This document shows, piece by piece, positions 59,522 through 64,000 of a DNA stretch of 64,000 nucleotides (position 1 is its first letter; each line of letters begins with the position of its first letter). The stretch covers positions 1 to 64,000 of the forward strand of contig JBAZZX010000009.1 in the NCBI GenBank assembly GCA_041658585.1. Direction: 5' to 3'. The translations under genes were made by a program, and so were the position numbers. The notes beneath the pieces are model-generated. The model searched no databases. It was not told where the DNA came from and was given only the letters and a program-made list of their open reading frames with translations. This DNA comes from DYFC01 sp041658585 (GTDB taxonomy: Bacteria; Nitrospirota; Thermodesulfovibrionia; Thermodesulfovibrionales; SM23-35).

Positions 59522-59806
59522 ATGAATAAGGACGAACAAGACAATTTACTGGATCGAGTTGCAGGCATCTTTCTTTGGTGTTTTCTTCTGTCTTTTGCTC
59601 TATTGCTATTATGGTTTGTTTCCTATTTGTTGGCAGGAGACTGGGCGTATAGCCTCCATGCAGGATGGTTCGAATTAAGCAGGCGTGATTTTGCTTTAGT
59701 AAATTATTGGGGAATGGCGTTTACCAAATTTGTTGCCATTATAATCTTCTTGTTCCCTTATCTCTCGATTAAGCTCGTGTTGCGAAAGAAGAGGAAGAAC
59801 ACATAA
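59522..59806 (+). CDS. Small two-helix membrane protein (DUF6868-like) cassette gene
   Basis: A 94-residue protein with two membrane segments (about 12-38 and 68-86) and the family pattern FLLSFALLLLWFVSYLLAGD, SLHAGWFELSRRDFALVNYWGMAF. Proteins like this occur in several bacteria without known function. It lies between two attC-like sites, the arrangement of a single-gene cassette. Start ATG 59522 with GGAGGAG upstream. Confidence 0.75.
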   Translation: MNKDEQDNLLDRVAGIFLWCFLLSFALLLLWFVSYLLAGDWAYSLHAGWFELSRRDFALVNYWGMAFTKFVAIIIFLFPYLSIKLVLRKKRKNT

Positions 59807-59876
59807 CAAGGCAAATTAACCCGGACTGCAAATTCCGCTGCGCTTCATACGCAGCCGGTTATTTGCGGCGTTAGAC
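59802..59876 (+). repeat. attC recombination site 4 (best example)
   Basis: CATAACAAGGC at the left and GGCGTTAGAC (core box GTTAGAC at 59870-59876) at the right, with arms GCAAATTAACCCGG-type and GCAGCCGGTTATTTGC, form a classic attC. The right core box matches GTTRRRY exactly. It overlaps the end of the DUF6868-like gene. Confidence 0.85.
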
Positions 59877-59897
59877 CACAACCAAAAGGATAACACA

Positions 59898-60458
59898 ATG
59901 AATCAGAAAGTAGACGAAATATCGGAAAAGATTTTTCGAATGAAATATGAGCAACTTGGTGAACGAGAAAAAAAAGTTGCTCATCATCTCGCCGAGAGAA
60001 TTCATATTTCGAGAAACGTCGCTAAGGACTTTTCTGAAAAACTGACTTTCGGACAGAGGATGGCTGATAAGGTCGCAACTTTTGGAGGCTCCTGGGTTTT
60101 TATCTCAATCTTTGCGGCTATAATGGTTACTTGGGTTTTTCTGAATTCGTTCGTTCTGATTAAGCTTGATAAATCGTTTGATCCATACCCGTACATTCTG
60201 CTAAATCTTTTTTTATCTATGCTTGCCGCCATTCAAGCCCCAATAATCTTGATGTCTCAAAACCGACAGGCCTCCAAAGATCGACTAAGCGCGGAGCACG
60301 ATTACGAAGTCAACTTAAAGGCGGAGCTTGAAATAATGATGCTCCATGAGAAAATGGACTTACTTAGGGAGAAGCAATGGAGTGAACTTATTTCAATTCA
60401 ACAGGAGCAGCTAAGACTTCTCAGCCAATTAATTGAAGACCTAAAGAAAAATCAATGA
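59898..60458 (+). CDS. DUF1003 membrane protein, cassette gene
   Basis: A 186-residue protein with the DUF1003 pattern: FGQRMADKVATFGGSWVFI, FLNSFVLIKLDKSFDPYPYILLN, FLSMLAAIQAPIILMSQNRQ and a charged C-terminal coiled coil. Two membrane helices. Function unknown. It lies between attC 4 and a truncated attC. Confidence 0.9.
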   Translation: MNQKVDEISEKIFRMKYEQLGEREKKVAHHLAERIHISRNVAKDFSEKLTFGQRMADKVATFGGSWVFISIFAAIMVTWVFLNSFVLIKLDKSFDPYPYILLNLFLSMLAAIQAPIILMSQNRQASKDRLSAEHDYEVNLKAELEIMMLHEKMDLLREKQWSELISIQQEQLRLLSQLIEDLKKNQ

Positions 60459-60464
60459 ACGATG

Positions 60465-60491
60465 GTCTAACAAGCGCATAGAGTCGGCCGG
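60465..60491 (+). repeat. Truncated attC site 5
   Basis: GTCTAAC (exact RYYYAAC) followed by AAGCGCATAGAGTCGGCCGG is the left half of an attC. The matching right half is absent; instead a gene fragment begins at once. This marks the end of the cassette array. Confidence 0.65.
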
Positions 60492-60697
60492 TATTTAAAG
60501 AAAAAGGATATTGGTTTTATTTCCTTTCAAACGAAGAAGATCGAATTCACTCCCATGTAACATCCGAAGATGGAGCAGCTAAATTGAGGTCTGGTGGGTT
60601 AATTTTGATCCCTCAGGATAGGAGAGGCCATCAAGATACAATTGGACATTTATTAAAAGAGGCAATAAAAAAGAGACCGTTTTTATTTCTAACATAA
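60491..60697 (+). pseudogene. 5'-truncated DUF4160-like gene fragment
   Basis: The open frame begins abruptly inside the broken attC and reads FKEKGYWFYFLSNEEDRIHSHV, then EDGAAKL, to a TAA at 60695-60697. DUF4160 proteins start with a few more residues (MPxVxREKGYRFFF). The start codon and usual C-terminal pattern are missing. Joined by deletion to attC 5. Confidence 0.55.
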
Positions 60698-61141
60698 AGA
60701 CTCAATATCTCTCTCCAATTTTGCTTGGTCTTCTTCTTGTATATCCAAATATTCTAATCCAAAATTGACATACTCAGAATCATTACTAATATTGACATGT
60801 TGTTTTTTATACTGTAAGGACCCAATAATTTCATTAATAGCCTCTCGTGAAACATTGGTGAATTGTAAGCCGGCTTTATATATTGGAACAAAATTCCCTT
60901 TAGCATCCTCTTTGTTCTCAATTAATGAAGACCATACAATAATCCCTTTTACCGTCCAAGCGTTACGCTTAGTCTCTATTGTTAAAGTATATTGTCTACC
61001 TATATTCAATCTGATATCTGCTTTCAGTGAAATACCACCCTCACTTATATCCAGAACTTGTACATGGTCGGCTAAAGCCATTGAACTATTTATTTCATCG
61101 TTATCCACTGGAAATCTCTCGTATCGTCTTCCAACTTGCAT
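60689..61141 (-). CDS. PilZ-domain protein, shorter paralogue
   Basis: A 150-residue protein with GRRYERFPVD (PilZ RxxxR-type start), VQVLDISEGGISLKAD (DxSxxG motif) and a conserved tail IPIYKAGLQFTNV. PilZ domains bind c-di-GMP. It is close to the C-terminal half of the next protein upstream on this strand (both carry WS-L-E-DA-GN-PIY-AG-QFT/QYT), so it arose by duplication. A target cannot be named. Confidence 0.85.
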   Translation of the reverse strand: MQVGRRYERFPVDNDEINSSMALADHVQVLDISEGGISLKADIRLNIGRQYTLTIETKRNAWTVKGIIVWSSLIENKEDAKGNFVPIYKAGLQFTNVSREAINEIIGSLQYKKQHVNISNDSEYVNFGLEYLDIQEEDQAKLERDIESLC

Positions 61142-61202
61142 AGTATTTCTTTAGGTTATTCCTTTTAATATGATTCAATAGATAGATGCTTTAACGGTTT
61201 CT

Positions 61203-61979
61203 CTAAAGGACTGACACATAGGAACTTGCAGTTATATCAATATCTATCAAACTAATAATTTCTGTTATCTTACCCTTTAAGACATCTGTATATTGCATCC
61301 CAGCGATATATATGGGAATTATGTTTCCACCGGCGTCCTCTGCATTAGCTTCTAATAAAGACCAAACAACAACCGCTTTAACAAATAAGACTTTGTTTTT
61401 GTATTCTATCTTTAGGCTATATTTTTTACCGATATCCAGTTTCCTATCTGCCTTCACAAAAACGCCGCTTTTGCTAATGTCTACAATTTTCATATAAGTA
61501 GCTGACGGCATCTCACTATTGACTTCCATATGTTCTACTTTCATCCTCTTATGCCGTCTTCTCTCCCGAATAGTTTTTCTATAGTCTTTATTTGACGCCT
61601 CACAATTCAGGGAAGAGATTATTTGCAATTCCGGGGGAGTTTGCTCTTCTCCAACATTCTCTTTTCTTTCTCCCCTGATGGATTTCACAAAATCTCTAAA
61701 TGTCTCATCTTTTTCTATGATCTCAATACCCATTCCATTTTTCATCGTGGGAATAGGAGTCCTTATAGTTCTTCTAACAATTCCTTTCAGAAAAGAAACC
61801 CTATTGCCTGGCAGTGATAGTTCAATATCAATAGTGGTGTCAACGTTACAACCTCGATTCGTTCTTATAAAGAGACCACTTTCGGACAGGTCACTCGATA
61901 TGCTCCAAAAGCTTGTGTGATCGATACCAATTCTTGTTTCAAGCCTTTTAATAAATCGTGGATGCTTTCGCTTTTCCAT
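61203..61979 (-). CDS. Tandem PilZ-domain protein
   Basis: A 258-residue protein with two PilZ-like domains: residues about 1-95 (KRKHPRFIKRLETRIG, SSDLSESGLFIRTN) and about 130-258 (RRRHKRMKVEHME, VDISKSGVFVKADRKLDIGK). The R-x3-R and D-x-S-x-x-G motifs are present in both, so c-di-GMP binding is plausible. A GTG at 62000 would add seven residues. Its neighbour is a single-domain paralogue. Confidence 0.85.
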   Translation of the reverse strand: MEKRKHPRFIKRLETRIGIDHTSFWSISSDLSESGLFIRTNRGCNVDTTIDIELSLPGNRVSFLKGIVRRTIRTPIPTMKNGMGIEIIEKDETFRDFVKSIRGERKENVGEEQTPPELQIISSLNCEASNKDYRKTIRERRRHKRMKVEHMEVNSEMPSATYMKIVDISKSGVFVKADRKLDIGKKYSLKIEYKNKVLFVKAVVVWSLLEANAEDAGGNIIPIYIAGMQYTDVLKGKITEIISLIDIDITASSYVSVL

Positions 61980-62187
61980 CTTATCCGACTTTGCCCCCAC
62001 ACTTACATGAGGCTAAGTTATCTTTAAACCAATATACTATTTGCATTTAGCAATTTCTCTGCCTCTTGACTTATATCTTACCCATTCATATCAGAAAAGC
62101 AATCCTACCTGGGTAGGGGGGGATATTTTTTGTTGCAGTAAGTCAGGATGAATGAACTGAAAAACAAAAAACAGACTGTTTTCAGGT

Positions 62188-62928
62188 TCAATAAATGACC
62201 TTAACCAGAAACAAGGCATGAGGAGGAGCTGTAAAGCCGGCCGCTGAGCGTTGTTCCTTTTCAAACATTTCTTTAATTTCTGAAACAGAAAGCTCTCCTA
62301 ACCCAGCTTGAATAATCGTCCCGGTAATCACTCTGACCATTCTATGAAGAAAACCATCTCCAGAAAAATTGATAGTGATTTCACTTTCTTTTTTAAGAAT
62401 TTCAATCTTTGAGAGTGTCCTAACGGTCGATTTGCTCTTGGACTTCAAGGCCGTAAAACTCCGAAAGTCTTTGGTTCCAACAAACAAATCCGCAGCCTGT
62501 TTCATTTTTTCAATATTCAAAGGTTTTTTTATGTGATAGTAATAGCGCCTGTTGAAAACATTTTTTTTAAAAGGATGGTTCCAAATCCGGTATAAGTACT
62601 TTTTTCCTTTTGAATTTAGCCTTGAATGGAAACGTTCAGGCATTTCCTGGATGTCCAGGAGATTAATATCATCTGGAAAGTATTTATGAAGATAGTCCTC
62701 TATTTCGGAAAGTAGCTTTTGACTTTGAGTATGAAAATTTGCAACTTGACCAAGGGCATGAACTCCGGTGTCTGTACGGCCTGATCCATGAAGCTCAATT
62801 TTTTCTCCTGTCATCAGTTGCAACACATGCTCAATTCTTCCCTGAACCGTGCTTTTAATAGTCGTCTGGCGCTGCCATCCGTTATAACGGCGACCATCGT
62901 ATTCCAAAACAAGTTTAATGTTACGCAT
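62188..62928 (-). CDS. truA: tRNA pseudouridine synthase A
   Basis: Forms pseudouridine at positions 38-40 of tRNA anticodon stems. The 246-residue protein has RNIKLVLEYDGRRYNGWQRQ, the catalytic Asp in GSGRTDTGVHALGQ, and FLHRMVRVITGTIIQAG near the end. The ATG at 62928 follows GGAGG with good spacing; upstream in-frame starts lack this. The cvpA gene lies just upstream on the same strand. Confidence 0.96.
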   Translation of the reverse strand: MRNIKLVLEYDGRRYNGWQRQTTIKSTVQGRIEHVLQLMTGEKIELHGSGRTDTGVHALGQVANFHTQSQKLLSEIEDYLHKYFPDDINLLDIQEMPERFHSRLNSKGKKYLYRIWNHPFKKNVFNRRYYYHIKKPLNIEKMKQAADLFVGTKDFRSFTALKSKSKSTVRTLSKIEILKKESEITINFSGDGFLHRMVRVITGTIIQAGLGELSVSEIKEMFEKEQRSAAGFTAPPHALFLVKVIY

Positions 62929-62971
62929 AAAATTCCTCCACAGAGTTGTCAACAATTATTTGCAATCCGCA

Positions 62972-63556
62972 TTAATTATCCATTTCGCGCCTTCTATGTC
63001 CATTCTTTTTTTCCTTTTCGATCCCTTCTTTAACTCCCCTTTGTATCCAGTTATTTCTTATATCATCAACTTTATCTTTATATTTGGTTTGGATGTCGTC
63101 AGGTATGATGCCGCTTATGATCTTTATCCCTGATATGACATACGGAAGAGTCACAGAGCTATTCATAAGACTATTGCCGGCAGGCAAAAATGCGATTAGT
63201 ACCGTTACTATGATCGCTATAAGAAGAAAGCCCTTTAGAAAACCCAACAACCCTCCTACGAGTCTGTTGGCCCAGCTTAAACCCGCTATCTTAAAGATCT
63301 TGCCGGCGGTCGCTCCCAGAATAGACGCTGATATTATGCAGGCGATAAAAATTAGGACAAAACTGATCATTTTGGCAGTCCCGGATTCCATACTTTTCGG
63401 CATTATATTTGCGACCGAGACATATAGCTTCAAAGAAATAATATATCCGGCAACAACCCCGGCCATTGTTACAACCTGTCTGATCATCCCTTTCCATAAT
63501 CCGAGGGCGGTAGTCAGGCCGGCGATCCCGAGAATTATGATGTCGAGCTTGTTAAT
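62972..63556 (-). CDS. cvpA: CvpA-family membrane protein with apparent ATT start
   Basis: A CvpA-like protein of 194 residues with four membrane segments. The expected family N-terminus (NKLDIIILGIAGL, compare MNxLDIVIL) is encoded from base 63553. The codon before it is ATT (63554-63556), with AAAGGGG about eight bases upstream, and no ATG, GTG or TTG fits. A 19-codon ORF (63552-63611) ends in TAA sharing one base with this ATT, so coupling is possible. The next ATG (63487) would drop the first helix. An ATT start, or a G-to-T change or error, explains it. Confidence 0.8.
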   Translation of the reverse strand: MNKLDIIILGIAGLTTALGLWKGMIRQVVTMAGVVAGYIISLKLYVSVANIMPKSMESGTAKMISFVLIFIACIISASILGATAGKIFKIAGLSWANRLVGGLLGFLKGFLLIAIIVTVLIAFLPAGNSLMNSSVTLPYVISGIKIISGIIPDDIQTKYKDKVDDIRNNWIQRGVKEGIEKEKKNGHRRREMDN

Positions 63557-63744
63557 TGTCTTTTCCCCTTTCCGTTTTCTTTTCCTTTCGCATCTGACGC
63601 AACCCCACCATTATATCATGCTCAGTGTGGGCGGTTTGCAGGAAGTTAATGATTGCTGTTGCCACCCCTTATTCTTATTGCTTTTTCTAAAAATAAAGAC
63701 CGCCATTCAAAGCAGTCTTATCGAAATATTCTAAAAAATTCTGG

Positions 63745-63855
63745 TTATTTTTTCTTGTGCGTTGCGCAATACGCTGATTTTCCGACTGCGGATTTCTTGC
63801 ACTTTATCCCCTGCTTAGTCTTTCCGGCGCAAATTGCTTTCTTTGCAGTTGCCAT
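63745..63855 (-). CDS. 36-residue basic Cys/His peptide (small zinc-finger-like protein)
   Basis: A short gene with a perfect AAGGAGG seven bases before its ATG (63855) and a clear promoter upstream. The product is basic with the pattern C-x-G-KTKQG-x2-C-x8-YC-x2-H, as in small DUF5763-like zinc-binding peptides found in many bacteria. Three Cys and one His could hold a Zn. Function unknown. Confidence 0.8.
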   Translation of the reverse strand: MATAKKAICAGKTKQGIKCKKSAVGKSAYCATHKKK

Positions 63856-63888
63856 ATCTACCTCCTTGTGTCCAGTTGTTCTGATAAA

Positions 63889-63916
63889 ATTATATCACAT
63901 GAAAAAAAACAAGCAA
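63889..63916 (-). promoter_or_regulatory. Promoter of the 36-residue peptide gene
   Basis: On the minus strand TTGCTT (63916-63911), 16 bases, then TATAAT (63894-63889) precedes the gene by about 33 bases. This is one of the best sigma-70-type matches in the window. Confidence 0.65.
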
Positions 63917-64000
63917 CTCTGCAGAATTATTTCTTACCATTTGTAATCAGCAAAGGCAAAGCAGATTTGTTCATGAGGAAGTAGGCGACAGTGACTTTCT

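Noticed and set aside
1..64000. tRNA or rRNA genes
   Set aside because: Strings such as GTTCGAA or GTTCAAATC occur only inside protein-coding genes and no cloverleaf surrounds them.
1..64000. CRISPR array
   Set aside because: No series of regularly spaced identical repeats exists; the 51-base period at 49.5-50.6 kb is coding and has no spacers.

Overview
The window reads as part of the chromosome of an anaerobic Gram-negative bacterium. It carries a bacterial-type CO dehydrogenase/acetyl-CoA synthase, a system II (CcsA/ResB) cytochrome c maturation pair, a very large multiheme cytochrome locus, outer-membrane lipoproteins and a beta-barrel. This suits a Nitrospirota (Thermodesulfovibrio-like) or Desulfobacterota lineage, but nothing here fixes the phylum. 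No rRNA, tRNA, CRISPR array, integrase or transposase was found.

Layout. (1) 1-9.8 kb: 3' part of acsB, cooS, then an NADH-oxidoreductase module (NuoE-like, NuoF-like fused to a CBS pair, a free near-copy of that CBS pair, a small Fe-S protein, a NuoG-like protein). It probably links NAD(H) to CO2 fixation or acetyl-CoA cleavage. (2) 9.8-14.7 kb: a patchy region with an excisionase-like HTH peptide, cfa, an AT-rich radical SAM gene coupled to a 22-residue peptide ORF, gene remnants and scpA. (3) 14.8-33.1 kb: the centrepiece, a candidate extracellular cytochrome-nanowire locus. It has four OmcS-like cytochromes, an NHL propeller, a DUF4382/YVTN lipoprotein, an outer-membrane beta-barrel, three CsgG/GNA1162-like proteins, a PpiC-type lipoprotein, a 26-heme and a 16-heme cytochrome, and a 7-heme cytochrome. 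The likely major filament subunit (17198-18226) has the strongest ribosome binding site in the window and is followed by a terminator. (4) 33.1-36.6 kb, minus strand: GNAT-like acyltransferase, serine-palmitoyltransferase-like enzyme and SDR reductase, the gene combination of bacterial ceramide synthesis. (5) 36.7-43 kb, minus strand: htpX, ccsA, resB, a frameshifted PAS-GGDEF gene and a PilT/MshE-like ATPase.

(6) 43-54.2 kb: housekeeping genes (nnr, pgeF, tsaE, nadK, family-4 UDG, SurA-like chaperone, a protein with 22 tandem 17-residue repeats, PBP1A, ftsY) interrupted by three copies of one MITE-like repeat. One copy appears to supply the start of the SurA-like gene. (7) 54.4-56.9 kb: a DUF1573 gene with an in-frame TGA exactly where the family has Cys (candidate selenoprotein), a Cys-rich partner, a DUF4870 protein, an ATP-cone/endonuclease fusion and an orphan HicB. 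(8) 57-60.7 kb: an integrase-less integron cassette array (four attC-like sites plus half a site) including a RAMA-domain nuclease-like protein. (9) 60.7-64 kb, minus strand: two PilZ proteins, truA, cvpA (apparent ATT start) and a 36-residue Cys/His peptide.

Small inverted-repeat elements recur throughout. One type, a hairpin built from about 10-base units, is translated as an extra N-terminal segment ahead of the signal peptide in four genes of the nanowire locus.
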